64,000 nucleotides of DNA. Source: Thermoanaerobaculia bacterium (lineage in GTDB: Bacteria > Acidobacteriota > Thermoanaerobaculia > Multivoradales > JAHEKO01). The notes beneath the pieces are model-generated. The model was not told where the DNA came from, made no database searches, and saw only the letters and a list, made by a program, of their open reading frames with translations. Shown here piece by piece: positions 48,146 to 57,445 of this stretch. Numbering within the stretch: the first letter of the stretch is position 1; each line of letters begins with the position of its first letter. Both the position numbers and the translations under genes were made by a program. The stretch spans positions 20,440 to 84,439 of the forward strand of contig CALZIK010000033.1 in NCBI GenBank assembly GCA_945787635.1, given 5' to 3'.

Positions 48146-48916
48146 TCAGAACTGCAGGTGCTTGACGGTCAGCCCCTTGTTGACGAGCTGCAGGAGCGAA
48201 TCGATGCCGATCTGGAGGTGGTGGTCCACGAAGGACTCGGTGACCGCGCGGTCGCTCGCTTCGGTCTTGACGCCTTCAGGGATCATCGGCTGGTCGGAGA
48301 CCAGGAGCAGCGCGCCTGCGGGGACTCCGTTGGCGAAGGCGACCGTGAACACGGTTGCGGTCTCCATGTCGATCGCCATGGCTCGTATCTCACGCAGGTA
48401 CTTCCTGAACTTGGCGTCGTGCTCCCAAACCCTTCGATTGGTCGAGTAGACGGTGCCGGTCCAGTAGTCCAGGTTATGGTCGCGGATCGTGGTCGAGATC
48501 GCCTTCTGCAGGGCGAACGCGGGAAGCGCGGGGACCTCCGGGGGCAGGTAGTCGTTCGAGGTGCCCTCGCCGCGGACGGCCGCGATCGGCAAGATCAAGT
48601 CACCGATCTTGTTCTTGCGCTTCAAGCCACCGCATTTGCCCAGGAACAGGCAGGCCTTGGGTCGGAGCGCCGTGAGCAGATCGAGGATGGTCGCGGCGTT
48701 GGCGCTGCCCATCCCGAAATTGATGATCGAGATGCCTTGCGCGGTCGCGTTGGGCATTGGCCGATCCTCGCCGCGAATCTCGACGTCGTGGAGCTTCGCG
48801 AACTTGTCGACGTAGTTGCCGAAGTTGGTGAGCAGAACGTACTTGCCGAACTGGGACACCGGTGTCCCGGTGTAGCGGGGTAGCCAGTTCTCGACGATGT
48901 CGGATTTGGTCAGCAC
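48146..48916 (-). CDS. amn: AMP nucleosidase
   Basis: A 256-residue nucleoside phosphorylase-fold enzyme of the short AMP nucleosidase class, hydrolysing AMP to adenine and ribose 5-phosphate. Family landmarks: IVENWLPRYTGTPVSQFGKY, NFGMGSANAATILDLL, LFLGKCGGLKRKNKIGDLIL, AMAIDMETATVF (ribose-binding Met-Glu) and LLLVSDQPMIPEGVKT. Start is placed at GTG 48916, where homologues begin; the frame is open to 48991 without similarity. Together with adenine deaminase at 3369 it would feed AMP into hypoxanthine salvage, though the two are not linked. Confidence 0.9.
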   Translation of the reverse strand: MLTKSDIVENWLPRYTGTPVSQFGKYVLLTNFGNYVDKFAKLHDVEIRGEDRPMPNATAQGISIINFGMGSANAATILDLLTALRPKACLFLGKCGGLKRKNKIGDLILPIAAVRGEGTSNDYLPPEVPALPAFALQKAISTTIRDHNLDYWTGTVYSTNRRVWEHDAKFRKYLREIRAMAIDMETATVFTVAFANGVPAGALLLVSDQPMIPEGVKTEASDRAVTESFVDHHLQIGIDSLLQLVNKGLTVKHLQF

Positions 48917-49025
48917 TGTCTCGGTGAGTATTTCACGGTGCCCGACTCCGGCCGGGCGCCCATATTTCGGTGGCTCGGCGCCTGGCTCCAAAGAGCTCGC
49001 GGAATCGTCCCGAGGACCCCTTACG

Positions 49026-50621
49026 TCAGGAGTCCTGTGGCAGAAGCCCGTGGGTGCCCAGGATCTCGGCGGTTCGACGATGGGTCGCGTGGACCGGACC
49101 GTCGGTCGAGACCGCTTCGAAGAAACTCCGGTGTCCCGCGTCAGGCTTCTCCCATTCTCGCCGTTGCTGCTCCATGATCTCGACCCTGCCGTCCGAGCGC
49201 GTGTCGTGGAGCTGGCGGGTCGCCAGTCTGCGCCGCTGTTCCTCGGGCCGGCAAACGGTCTCCAGGAACAGGAGGCGCGCGCCCGCGCGCTCGGCGAGGT
49301 CGATCACCGGCAGACGATCGGATCGAGCCTTGAATGCGCCATCGATCACCACGGGAAAGCCCGCGTGCAGGAGATTCTCGGCCCGATCGCAGACCTCCGA
49401 GTACGTGCGGCGGCTCATCTCGGGCGAATACAGCCCCGCGTTGTAGGGCACATAGACCCGGGTGCTTTCGCCAACGCCCGAGATCTGCTTGCGGACCGCG
49501 TCGGTCGAGAGCAAGTGCCACCCGAACGTCTCGCGCAGATGACGAGCGATCATGGTCTTGCCCGTGCCCATGAGCCCGTAGACGACCAGGAGAGGCGGTT
49601 GAGCGCGGCCCGCCGCGTAGCGATAGGCCAGACCGAAGTAATGGCGCGCGAGGTTGCGCTGGGCCCGGCGCGCTGGGGCTTCGAGCGCGGGATCGACGGA
49701 GGTGAAGCTGTGCACCTTGGCTCGCACGTAGGCTCGGTAGCACTTGTAGAATTCGAGAACCTCGACCAGGTCGGTGTCACCCGAAGCCTCGATGTACCGC
49801 TCGATCAGGTGCCGCGCGAGATCGGGTCGGTTGCGAAAATCGAGGTCCATGGCGAGGAACGCGAGGTCCACCGCGACATCGCCGCAACGGAACCGTTCGT
49901 TGAACTCGATGCAGTCGAAGATGACGGGGGGATCCAGGAAGAAGATGTTGCCGAGGTGGAGATCGCCATGGCTTTCGCGAATCAAGCCCTGCTCGACCCG
50001 CCTCTGAAGCAATTCGGCACGTTCGCGGTAGAACCTGTCGGTCCACTCGCGAATGTGCCGGTAGCGCTCTCTGGAGACGAGCTTGCCGACGTGAGCCGCG
50101 GTCTGGGCGAAGTTCTCGTCGGTGTTGAATCTGACCGCCTCGAGGGTTCCGTACCGGTCGATACCCTCGCCGGTCCGCGATCTCCGGTAAAAAGGCACCA
50201 GGAGGGTCACCAGCTGGTCGATGTGGCGCTCGCTGAGCTCGCCGCGCCGCAAGACCTCGGTGCCGAGAAGCTCGCCGTCGAGCTGGTCCATGACGACCAG
50301 CCAGTCGACGATTTCGGCTCGGGTCTCAGAGGCCTCTCCGAGTCGCAGGCGGTCGCCATCGCGAACGATGGGTATGACTCCAAGATAGACGTCGGGCGCG
50401 AGCCGGCGGTTGAGCTTCACTTCCGCGCGGCAGAAGTGCTCGCGCAGCTCGACCGTGGAAAAGTCGAGAAAACCGAAGTTGACCGGTTTCTTGAGCTTGT
50501 ACGCGCGCTCGCCGGTGAGAAAGATCGAGGAAATGTGCGTCTGCAGAAACTCGACCCTCTCGACTCCGGGTCCGTAGAAGGCCGGCTTCTTCAGAGCGGC
50601 GACCAGGTCGGCGTGTTTCAT
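49026..50621 (-). CDS. APH-like kinase fused to P-loop kinase
   Basis: A 531-residue two-domain protein. The N-terminal 330 residues are an aminoglycoside-phosphotransferase-like kinase fold: AYKLKKPVNFGFLDF (Lys for ATP), RESHGDLHLGNIFF (Brenner motif, catalytic Asp) and VIFDCIEFNERFR (metal site). The C-terminal 180 residues are a P-loop kinase (AAA_33/zeta-like) with Walker A YGLMGTGKTMIARH. The fusion is a known widespread family of unknown substrate. ATG 50621 is preceded by AAAGGAGG at ideal spacing. Probably phosphorylates a small molecule. Confidence 0.88.
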   Translation of the reverse strand: MKHADLVAALKKPAFYGPGVERVEFLQTHISSIFLTGERAYKLKKPVNFGFLDFSTVELREHFCRAEVKLNRRLAPDVYLGVIPIVRDGDRLRLGEASETRAEIVDWLVVMDQLDGELLGTEVLRRGELSERHIDQLVTLLVPFYRRSRTGEGIDRYGTLEAVRFNTDENFAQTAAHVGKLVSRERYRHIREWTDRFYRERAELLQRRVEQGLIRESHGDLHLGNIFFLDPPVIFDCIEFNERFRCGDVAVDLAFLAMDLDFRNRPDLARHLIERYIEASGDTDLVEVLEFYKCYRAYVRAKVHSFTSVDPALEAPARRAQRNLARHYFGLAYRYAAGRAQPPLLVVYGLMGTGKTMIARHLRETFGWHLLSTDAVRKQISGVGESTRVYVPYNAGLYSPEMSRRTYSEVCDRAENLLHAGFPVVIDGAFKARSDRLPVIDLAERAGARLLFLETVCRPEEQRRRLATRQLHDTRSDGRVEIMEQQRREWEKPDAGHRSFFEAVSTDGPVHATHRRTAEILGTHGLLPQDS

Positions 50622-50732
50622 GGGCGCCTCCTTTGCGCAACGCGACCGGGGAGTCCGGGCTCCCTTCCGAGGGTACGGTCCCGGGAGGAAGGCGGGGAAT
50701 ACCCCAACGGGTGGGAGAGGCCGCGCTCTGCA

Positions 50733-50901
50733 CTAGTGGCCTGTAACAACCGAAGCGAAGCTAGATGGCCGAGCCATTCGCCGTCGAGGTCAAGGCGCGC
50801 CGACGCGGTAACAGCGGTACCGATGTCGAGGAGGCGCATACGTAGAGATCGGCGACGAGGGCCGGCCAGGTAGTATCGTTTTAGGTGTTACAGGCCGCTA
50901 G
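50733..50901. repeat. 169-bp element with terminal inverted repeats (MITE-like)
   Basis: The left end CTAGTGGCCTGTAACAACC (50733-50751) is matched in inverse by the right end (50884-50901, reading CTAGCGGCCTGTAACACC on the other strand): 17-18 bases with one mismatch and one gap. The outer CTAG on both sides may be a 4-bp target duplication. The interior (about 130 bases) has no long open frame. Together with the flanks it fills the 324-base gap between the kinase and propeller genes. No second copy is seen in the window. Confidence 0.6.
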
Positions 50902-50945
50902 ACTGCGGCGGTGAGGCTGGCAACCAAGTTTCGGAGGATCAAGCG

Positions 50946-52376
50946 ATGAGGAACTCTGTCGTATCGGCGCTTCTGGTGAGCCTTCTGATCGCGGGAGCGG
51001 CCGCCGCACCCGGCGCGCCGGCTGTCAACCCTTTAAGCCAGTGGCCCCAGTGGCGCGGCCCCATCGGCACCGGCGTGGCGCCCGACGGCGATCCGCCGTT
51101 GACCTGGAGCGAGACCGAGAACCTGCGCTGGAAGGTGACGATTCCGGGGCGTGGACATGCGAGCCCGATTGTCTGGGGCGATCAAGTCTTCGTCCTGACC
51201 GCGGTCGAGGTCGACCCCGACGCGGCGCCCGACGCAGCCGAGGATTCAGCAACGACGGATGATCGGCCGCGAGGCACCCAAGCGGAAGGGCCGGTCCAGT
51301 TCGTGGTCATGGCCCTGGATCGGGGGTCGGGAAAGATGGTCTGGCAGCGAATCGCGCGAACCGCCGTGCCGCACGAGGGCACCCACCAGACCGCGACCTG
51401 GGCCTCGGCCTCGGCGGCGACGGACGGCGAAGTGTTGGTCGCGAGCTTCGGCTCGAACGGAATCTACGCGTACGATCTCGAGGGCGAGCTCTTGTGGGAG
51501 AGGGACCTCGGAGACCAGGCGACGCGCAACGCCTTCGGGGAGGGGAGCTCTCCGGTCATTCACGGATCGAAGGTGATCGTCAACTGGGACCATGAGGGAG
51601 ATTCCTTCGTCGTCGCGCTCGATCGCGATTCGGGCGAGCCTCTCTGGCGGCGGGAGCGCGACGAGCCCACATCGTGGTCCACGCCGTTGGTGGTCGAGGC
51701 GGGAGGCCGCGCGCAGGTGATCACCAGCGCCAGCAACCGGGTGCGAGCCTATGACCTCGAGACCGGCGAGGTCGTCTGGCATGTCGGCGGGATGACCCTC
51801 AACGTGATTCCGACGCCGTCCTTCGCCGACGGGCTGATCTATCTGATGAGCGGTTTCAGGGGCAACAGCTTGCTGGCGGTTCGGCTCGATGGAGCCGCAG
51901 GCGACCTCGACGGCACCGAGCACGTGGTCTGGACGCACGACCGTGATACCTCCTACACGCCCTCGGGCCTCGTCTATGAAGGGACCTACTACTTCGTCAA
52001 ACGTAACAACGGCATTCTGTCGGCTCTCGACGCCAGGACCGGCGAGGTTCTCTTCGGGCCCGAGCGCCTCGAAGCCATTGACGGTGACGGCGGGATCTAC
52101 GCTTCCCTGGTCGGCGCGGCCGGCCGGGTCTACATCACCGGGCAGAACGGCACGACTCTGGTCCTGCGGCGGGGTCCGGAGCTCGACATTGTCGCCACCA
52201 ATCGCCTCGACGACGGCTTCGACGCCTCGCCCGCGATCGCCGGCTCGCAGCTTTTTTTGCGAGGCCGGGAGCATCTCTACTGCTTCGAGGCCGAGGATCG
52301 GCCGTCGCAGGCGCCTTCCGACCTGGATGAACCCACGTCGGCGCACAGTCGGGAAAGTGCCACCGGCGAAAACTGA
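50946..52376 (+). CDS. exported PQQ-like beta-propeller protein
   Basis: A 476-residue exported propeller (signal ALLVSLLIAGAAAA) with the N-terminal SQWPQWRGPIGTGVAPDGDP family motif. Blades end in DLEGELLWERDLG, DRDSGEPLWRRER, DLETGEVVWHVGG, DARTGEVLFG. An Asp/Ala-rich acidic insertion lies at about 85-110. There is no attached enzyme. Related in type to the propellers at 32731 and 57446 but too divergent by eye to call a recent duplication. GGAGG lies just upstream of ATG 50946. Confidence 0.88.
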   Translation: MRNSVVSALLVSLLIAGAAAAPGAPAVNPLSQWPQWRGPIGTGVAPDGDPPLTWSETENLRWKVTIPGRGHASPIVWGDQVFVLTAVEVDPDAAPDAAEDSATTDDRPRGTQAEGPVQFVVMALDRGSGKMVWQRIARTAVPHEGTHQTATWASASAATDGEVLVASFGSNGIYAYDLEGELLWERDLGDQATRNAFGEGSSPVIHGSKVIVNWDHEGDSFVVALDRDSGEPLWRRERDEPTSWSTPLVVEAGGRAQVITSASNRVRAYDLETGEVVWHVGGMTLNVIPTPSFADGLIYLMSGFRGNSLLAVRLDGAAGDLDGTEHVVWTHDRDTSYTPSGLVYEGTYYFVKRNNGILSALDARTGEVLFGPERLEAIDGDGGIYASLVGAAGRVYITGQNGTTLVLRRGPELDIVATNRLDDGFDASPAIAGSQLFLRGREHLYCFEAEDRPSQAPSDLDEPTSAHSRESATGEN

Positions 52377-52517
52377 ATCAGTTCCGCCAGGCGACGAACC
52401 GGCGCGGCAGGAACGCGCCGGTTCTCGCCATGTAGCGGCGGTGAGACTACCCGACGACCGAGATCGGCGGGCGCTCGGTCGCCGTCCTCGATATGCTTCG
52501 GCTTGGAGGATTCGCCC

Positions 52518-53063
52518 ATGAGCCAAAGAGCGCGAGCGAGCAGAACGGCCCGAACGACGGCAAGGACTTCGGCGGTCCTTAAACGGGTGCTCTGCGTGGC
52601 ACTGCTGGTCGGCACGGGTGTCGCCTCGGGCGCTCGGGCCGCGCCCGACTCACCAAGGATCGCCGAGCTCGCGTGGCTTGCCGGCTGCTGGATCGGCGAG
52701 GGTGGGGAGGAGTGTTGGCTCGAGCCGCTCGGCGGAACGATGGTGGGAATCAACCGCGGACCCCAGCGGGAAGGGAAGCCACCGGCATTCGAGTTTCTGC
52801 GTCTCGTCGAAGACGGCGGCAAGCTCGTCTATCTGGCGAGCCCGTCGGGAAGGCATCCGCCCACGCCGTTCGAGGCGATCGAGGTCGGCGAGCGGCGGGT
52901 GGTCTTCGCCAATCCCGACCACGACTTTCCGCAGCGGATCACCTATTGGATCGAGGAGCCCGATGGCCGCGAGAGCCTTCACGCCCGCGTCGAGGCCCGC
53001 CAAGACGGCGAGTGGCAGGGGTTCGAGACGACCTGGACCCGGGGGGTCTGGAGCGCCCGGTAG
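52518..53063 (+). CDS. DUF6265 family exported protein
   Basis: A 181-residue exported protein of the DUF6265 type. After a basic N-terminus and a hydrophobic signal (VLCVALLVGTGVASGARA) come the family landmarks ELAWLAGCWIGEGGEECWLE, FEFLRLVEDGGKLVYLASPS and VVFANPDHDFPQRITYWIEE. Lipocalin-like fold, function unknown. ATG 52518 has GGAGG eight bases upstream; TTG 52503 is the only alternative and has no ribosome-binding site. The 24-bp-stem hairpin at 53069 begins six bases after its stop. Confidence 0.85.
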   Translation: MSQRARASRTARTTARTSAVLKRVLCVALLVGTGVASGARAAPDSPRIAELAWLAGCWIGEGGEECWLEPLGGTMVGINRGPQREGKPPAFEFLRLVEDGGKLVYLASPSGRHPPTPFEAIEVGERRVVFANPDHDFPQRITYWIEEPDGRESLHARVEARQDGEWQGFETTWTRGVWSAR

Positions 53064-53068
53064 CGTTG

Positions 53069-53140
53069 GGAGCTTGCTGGCAAACCCTGGCGGGTCGCGC
53101 GCCGCAACCCGAAGGGCGCCAGGGTTTGTCAGCAGGCTCC
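53069..53140. repeat. 24-bp-stem hairpin between convergent genes
   Basis: Bases 53069-53092 are the inverse of 53117-53140: 22 of 24 identical and the other two become G-U pairs in RNA, so the stem is fully paired in a transcript. The 24-base loop (53093-53116) has its own GGG/CCC. It lies between the DUF6265 gene stop (53063) and the CocE/NonD gene stop (53140-53142). It could act as a bidirectional terminator or be a REP-type palindromic repeat; there is no T-run, so it is not a classical intrinsic terminator. Confidence 0.75.
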
Positions 53141-55089
53141 TAGGGCTCGACCACCGGCAAGAGGAGCCGGCTGGGGTGCTCGCTCGAGTGGTGCACGGAG
53201 TTCGTCGCCACGACACCCTCGCTCTCGCTCCAGTTGTCGCCGCCGGTGTTGAGGTTCCTGGCGAAGCGGGGGAAGTTCGAGCTCGAGACCTCGAGACGGA
53301 TGCGGTGCCCCTTCTCAAAGGTGTTGCTGGTGGACATCGAGGAGATCGGGAGCTCGTAGACCCCGCCGGGCTCCATGAAGACCTGCTGGTCGTAGCCCTG
53401 GCGGAAGCGCGCGCGCTGGATGGTCTCGTCGATGTTGTACGCGGTGCCGTCAGGAAAGACATCGACCAGCTTGAGCGAAAAATCCGTGTCCCTGGCGCTC
53501 GATGATACGTAGAGGGTCGCCTCGACGAAGCCCGAGATCTTCAGAGGCTCATCGAGCGGTTCGCTGGTGTAGACCAGGACGTCGTGGCGGGCTTCGCGCT
53601 CCCGTTGATCGAAAACCCCCGCCGTCACCGCGTCTCCGGTGCAGCAGACGCCGCCGCCCAGCGAGATGACCGGGTTCATCGGGTCGTAGGGGAAGGTGTC
53701 GGTGGGCGCCGAGGAGTCACCCTCCGCCGCGGGAGCGTCCCGGGAGAGCCTGCCGTCTCCATAGAGGCTGTTCGCCTTGCCGCCGCTTCCCAGATACCAG
53801 ATCTGTTTTCGGGCGGCCGGAGGCGGCCACGCGTCCGCGGTCTCCCAACGATTGGCGCCCATGGTGAAGTACCTGACCTTCGGCTTTTTCTTGAACGCGG
53901 CTTTGTCGCCCTTCAGGAACCGGTCGAAGAACTCGAGAATCATCTCGGTGTACGGCAGTCGCGCGTCGCCGAAATCCCGCTCGCCGACAACGGTCTTTTC
54001 CTTCGCTCGCCAGAAACCGCAGTGGGTAACCGGGGCCACGACCATGTACTGGTTGTTTCGGGCCTCTTTGTCGGCGCCGTTTTCGGTCGCGTGTTGAAAC
54101 AGGGCGAGGTTCGGGCTGATCGAGACGTCGTACCAGGAGTTGAACCAGAAGGCGGGTACGCCCCAGGTTTCGCGGTCGTGGTAAAGGCCGCCCTCGTACC
54201 AGGCCGGATCGTTCGGCGCTCTGCGGATGAAGTCGGCGTACATGCCCTTGGGCCCTTTGACCTCCTTCATCATGTCGACCACGGGTAGGTGCTCCAGCGC
54301 CTCGTACCATTCGACCTCGGGCATCTCGGGGGCCAGATCGAAATAGTCGGCTAGCCGGATCATGTCGTCGCGCGAGAGATCCTCCGGAAACGTCGGTCGC
54401 TGGGTGTTCTGGACGCCATAGAGCCAGACACCGAAGAGCATCTGGTAGACGCCACCGCGGTACCAGTTGCCCTGCTCGAAGAACTCACCGACCTGGCCGA
54501 TGCCCGCGCCCGACGCCATCGGCACCATGGCGGCGTGCGCGGGATGATCCTCGCCCGCCAGCGCAAGCTGCCACTCCGCCGACGACGAGCAACCGATGGT
54601 TCCGACCTTGCCGTTCGACCAGTCTTGCGCGGAGATCCAATCGAGAGCATCGTAGCCGTCGGTCTGCGGAAAGCCGAGGATCTCCCACTCGCCCTGGCTG
54701 AAGAACTTACCGCGCTCGTTCTGGATTATGAACGCATAGCCGGCCTCGATCGCCGGGATCATGAGCTCGAGGCGACTCTGGCTGAGCTTGCTGAAATTGT
54801 ACGGCGTGCGCCAGAAGATGGTCGGCACCGGGGCTCCCTCTTCGCCGGTGGCTTCCTTGGGCAGATAGATGTCGGTCGCGAGCCCGACCCCGTCGCGCAT
54901 CGGCACCATCAACTTCTTCTCGATCGTCGCGATCGAGTCGAGCTTCATCTCGAGCTCTTCCCGTTCGGAATCGTCGTCGAGGAAGAACGGCGTTCGTTCC
55001 ATGGCCTCGCTTGGATCGCTGAAAGCAAGAGCGCTCACCAGGAGCGTGAACACGGTGATGACGGCGAACGAACGCGAAGATGTTCTCAA
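53140..55089 (-). CDS. CocE/NonD family hydrolase, exported
   Basis: A 649-residue alpha/beta hydrolase of the CocE/NonD (X-prolyl peptidase S15-like) family with a signal peptide (VITVFTLLVSALAFS). The N-terminal MVPMRDGVGLATDIYLP and TIFWRTPYNFSK, the nucleophile elbow TIGCSSSAEWQ (Ser168; the usual GxSY is GCSS here), the cap domain, and the C-terminal jelly-roll (ISGFVEATLYVSSSARDTDF) are all present. Probable esterase/amidase or acyl-glutaryl-type acylase; substrate unknown. TTG start at 55089 puts the signal peptide in place. Confidence 0.88.
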   Translation of the reverse strand: MRTSSRSFAVITVFTLLVSALAFSDPSEAMERTPFFLDDDSEREELEMKLDSIATIEKKLMVPMRDGVGLATDIYLPKEATGEEGAPVPTIFWRTPYNFSKLSQSRLELMIPAIEAGYAFIIQNERGKFFSQGEWEILGFPQTDGYDALDWISAQDWSNGKVGTIGCSSSAEWQLALAGEDHPAHAAMVPMASGAGIGQVGEFFEQGNWYRGGVYQMLFGVWLYGVQNTQRPTFPEDLSRDDMIRLADYFDLAPEMPEVEWYEALEHLPVVDMMKEVKGPKGMYADFIRRAPNDPAWYEGGLYHDRETWGVPAFWFNSWYDVSISPNLALFQHATENGADKEARNNQYMVVAPVTHCGFWRAKEKTVVGERDFGDARLPYTEMILEFFDRFLKGDKAAFKKKPKVRYFTMGANRWETADAWPPPAARKQIWYLGSGGKANSLYGDGRLSRDAPAAEGDSSAPTDTFPYDPMNPVISLGGGVCCTGDAVTAGVFDQREREARHDVLVYTSEPLDEPLKISGFVEATLYVSSSARDTDFSLKLVDVFPDGTAYNIDETIQRARFRQGYDQQVFMEPGGVYELPISSMSTSNTFEKGHRIRLEVSSSNFPRFARNLNTGGDNWSESEGVVATNSVHHSSEHPSRLLLPVVEP

Positions 55090-55167
55090 GAGTCCGGCCT
55101 CCTTGTCGCGAGGAATCGATTGCGGGTGAAGCGAGAGTGTATTCCTCTCCGGCGGTGGACCGCCGCG

Positions 55168-56850
55168 TCAGTTGCGACTATCGCGGGGCATGTGGATACG
55201 GACGTTCGCCGGCAGATCGAAGAGGACGGTCTGCGCACCGTCCGGCCAGCTGAGCTCGAGACGGTCGATCCGCTCCACTGGGCCGAGGCCGAAGTGGAAG
55301 CGAGGATCATCGGCCGACACGTAGGAGGCGCCGATGACGCGGTGGCGAAAGAGAATCGGTCCGCCCGTGTGGGCAACGACGCGGATCGCGGCGGGGGCGT
55401 CCACCAGGAGCCACCGGCCGGCGCCACCGGAGACGTTGCGCAGCAGGGAGGGGGGGGCGTCGGTGTTCCAGACCGCCAGATCGACGTCACCATCTTGGTC
55501 GACGTCGCCCGCCGCGACACCGCGACTCGATTCCACGGCCGCGAGACCCGAGCCCGCGGTCGAGCTCGCATCCACGAAGTTGCCGTCGGCGTTCTCGAGA
55601 AGGAGGTTGGTTTGACGAAAGCTGGTTCCCGCGGTCGCCGGCGCCCGATCCGCCTGCGGGTAGATGTGGCCGTTAGCGATGAACAGATCGAGGTCGCCGT
55701 CGTTGTCGAAGTCGACCAGCTCCGGTCCCCACGACAGAAAGCCGTAGCTGGGCTGCGCGATTCCCAGGTCCATTGAAAGGTCCTCGAACAGGAAATCGCC
55801 GAGGTTGCGGTAGAAGGTGGACTGGTCCTGAGCGAAGTTGGTGACCAGAAGATCCACCTTGCCGTCGTTGTCGAGATCACCGGTCGCCAGCCCCATCCCA
55901 GCTTGAGCGTTGCCCTTGGCGTCGAGGGCTGCCCCGCTCCACAGGCCGACCTCCTCGAAACGCCCGGTGTCATTGCGATAGACGTAGTTGGGGTTCGAGT
56001 CATTGGCGGCGTAGAGGTCGAGATCGAAGTCGCCGTCGAGATCGAGAGCGGCGATCGCAAAGGTGTAGAAGAGCCCGACGTCCTCGAGCCCCGCCTCCGC
56101 GGTTCGTTCGACGAACCGGGCCGGCTTCGAGCTCGTCCCCACGTTCTCGAAAAACCTGTTGGCCAGTCCCTCGAGACCGAACGGGCCGAGCATTACCTTC
56201 ATGCCTTCCCAAACCAGCGTCGGCTCGGCTCCGAGCACGTCGTCGAGCGTGCAGTCGATGTAGCCGCCGAGAAACAGGTCCTCGTCACCGTCGCCGTCGG
56301 CGTCAAAGAGAACCGCCGCCGTCGACCAGCCGTCGATGCCAGGAGCGTCGGCGAGACGTTCGAAGCTGCCGTCACCGCGATTGCGGAAGAGGACATCGAC
56401 GCCGAAGTTGCTCACGAAAAGATCCGGCCAGCCGTCGCCGTCGACGTCTCCGACCGCGACCCCAGTGCTCCAACCGTCGTCGCCCACCCCGGCGTTCTCG
56501 GTCACGTCCTCGAAGCTGCCGTCGCCACGGTTACGGTAGAGGAGGTTGCGGCCCCGCTCGGCGACCTCGGCGCCGTCGAGGCGCCAGCCGTTGCCGAGGT
56601 AGAGGTCGAGATCGCCGTCGCGGTCGTAGTCGAATAGCGCGAGGCCGCCGCCGCCCGATTCGAGCAGATGCGGCTTCTCGAGGCCGCCACACCAAGTGGG
56701 AGCGACGAGCCCGGCCTCTGCGCCCGCGTCCTCGAAGTGGAGGTGAGAGGCTTGCGGTTCGCTGGCCGCGACGGCACCGCCGGGTGCCACCGCGGCCAGC
56801 GCGAGCCATGCTGCCGCCGCGATCAGAAATCGGGCGGTCCGCTCGCTCAC
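55168..56850 (-). CDS. CRTAC1-like FG-GAP repeat protein with ASPIC/UnbV tail
   Basis: A 560-residue exported protein (signal AAAAWLALAAVAPGGAVA). Many calcium-binding FG-GAP/VCBS repeats are visible (ALFDYDRDGDLDLYLGNGWR, VGDVDGDGWPDLFVSNFG, DLDNDGKVDLLVTN, DFDNDGDLDLFIANGHIYP, DVDQDGDVDLAVWN). The end (GPVERIDRLELSWPDGAQTV) is ASPIC/UnbV-like. Expected beta-propeller on the cell surface or secreted, binding Ca2+. Overlaps the upstream small gene's stop by four bases. Common in acidobacteria. Confidence 0.9.
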   Translation of the reverse strand: MSERTARFLIAAAAWLALAAVAPGGAVAASEPQASHLHFEDAGAEAGLVAPTWCGGLEKPHLLESGGGGLALFDYDRDGDLDLYLGNGWRLDGAEVAERGRNLLYRNRGDGSFEDVTENAGVGDDGWSTGVAVGDVDGDGWPDLFVSNFGVDVLFRNRGDGSFERLADAPGIDGWSTAAVLFDADGDGDEDLFLGGYIDCTLDDVLGAEPTLVWEGMKVMLGPFGLEGLANRFFENVGTSSKPARFVERTAEAGLEDVGLFYTFAIAALDLDGDFDLDLYAANDSNPNYVYRNDTGRFEEVGLWSGAALDAKGNAQAGMGLATGDLDNDGKVDLLVTNFAQDQSTFYRNLGDFLFEDLSMDLGIAQPSYGFLSWGPELVDFDNDGDLDLFIANGHIYPQADRAPATAGTSFRQTNLLLENADGNFVDASSTAGSGLAAVESSRGVAAGDVDQDGDVDLAVWNTDAPPSLLRNVSGGAGRWLLVDAPAAIRVVAHTGGPILFRHRVIGASYVSADDPRFHFGLGPVERIDRLELSWPDGAQTVLFDLPANVRIHMPRDSRN

Positions 56851-57329
56851 TCCCCGGCCAGGAGCTTGGCCGCGATCGCGTCGAAGTCGGCCCAGGCCGC
56901 AGTGCGCGCGTCCCCTGTGGTCGCCTGTCGCATCGCGGCCGAGGCTTCGAGAAGCTTCTTTTTCGCCTTGCGGGTCACAACCACGAAGCCGGTTTCGTAG
57001 GTGCCGCCCTCACCGTCGTCGGCGTTGTGGTGATGGCCGCCCTCGACCAGACGCTTGCGGATTCCGGCCACCGCGTTGTCGCCCTCGGTGGCGAAGAGGG
57101 CCATCTCGGCGGCGGTGCGGTCATATTCCTCACGCGCCATCGACCGTTTCGCGCCGCGGTAGTGGTCGTCGAGGATCGCCAGGACGAAGCCGCTTTCAGC
57201 GGCCCTCAGGGCGAGAATCGAGTCGGCCAGCGAGTCATAGGCCGCCGCCAGGCTGTCCGGTGTCTTTTGCGCCGCGAGCGGCAGCGCGAACAATGCCATA
57301 CAGGCCACGATCAGGATCTTCTTCGACAT
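56847..57329 (-). CDS. exported hypothetical protein
   Basis: A 160-residue exported helical protein (signal IVACMALFALPLAA). A repeated-looking helix SLAAAYDSLADSILALRAAE is followed by a His-rich stretch (GGHHHNADDGEGG) and a basic segment (VTRKAKKKLL). No family recognised; resembles four-helix periplasmic metal-binding proteins only loosely. ATG 57329 has GGAGG upstream. Its stop overlaps the FG-GAP gene's start, so the two are coupled. Confidence 0.65.
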   Translation of the reverse strand: MSKKILIVACMALFALPLAAQKTPDSLAAAYDSLADSILALRAAESGFVLAILDDHYRGAKRSMAREEYDRTAAEMALFATEGDNAVAGIRKRLVEGGHHHNADDGEGGTYETGFVVVTRKAKKKLLEASAAMRQATTGDARTAAWADFDAIAAKLLAGE

Positions 57330-57445
57330 GTCGTCCTCCTTTCGGAATGGAAAGCTCAGAACGACAACCTAAAGCAGATCCGGCACGCGGGCTCCACCCG
57401 AACGGGTAGTGCGGGCGCTTGGCGAGCGGATCCGGCGGCGCCGGA

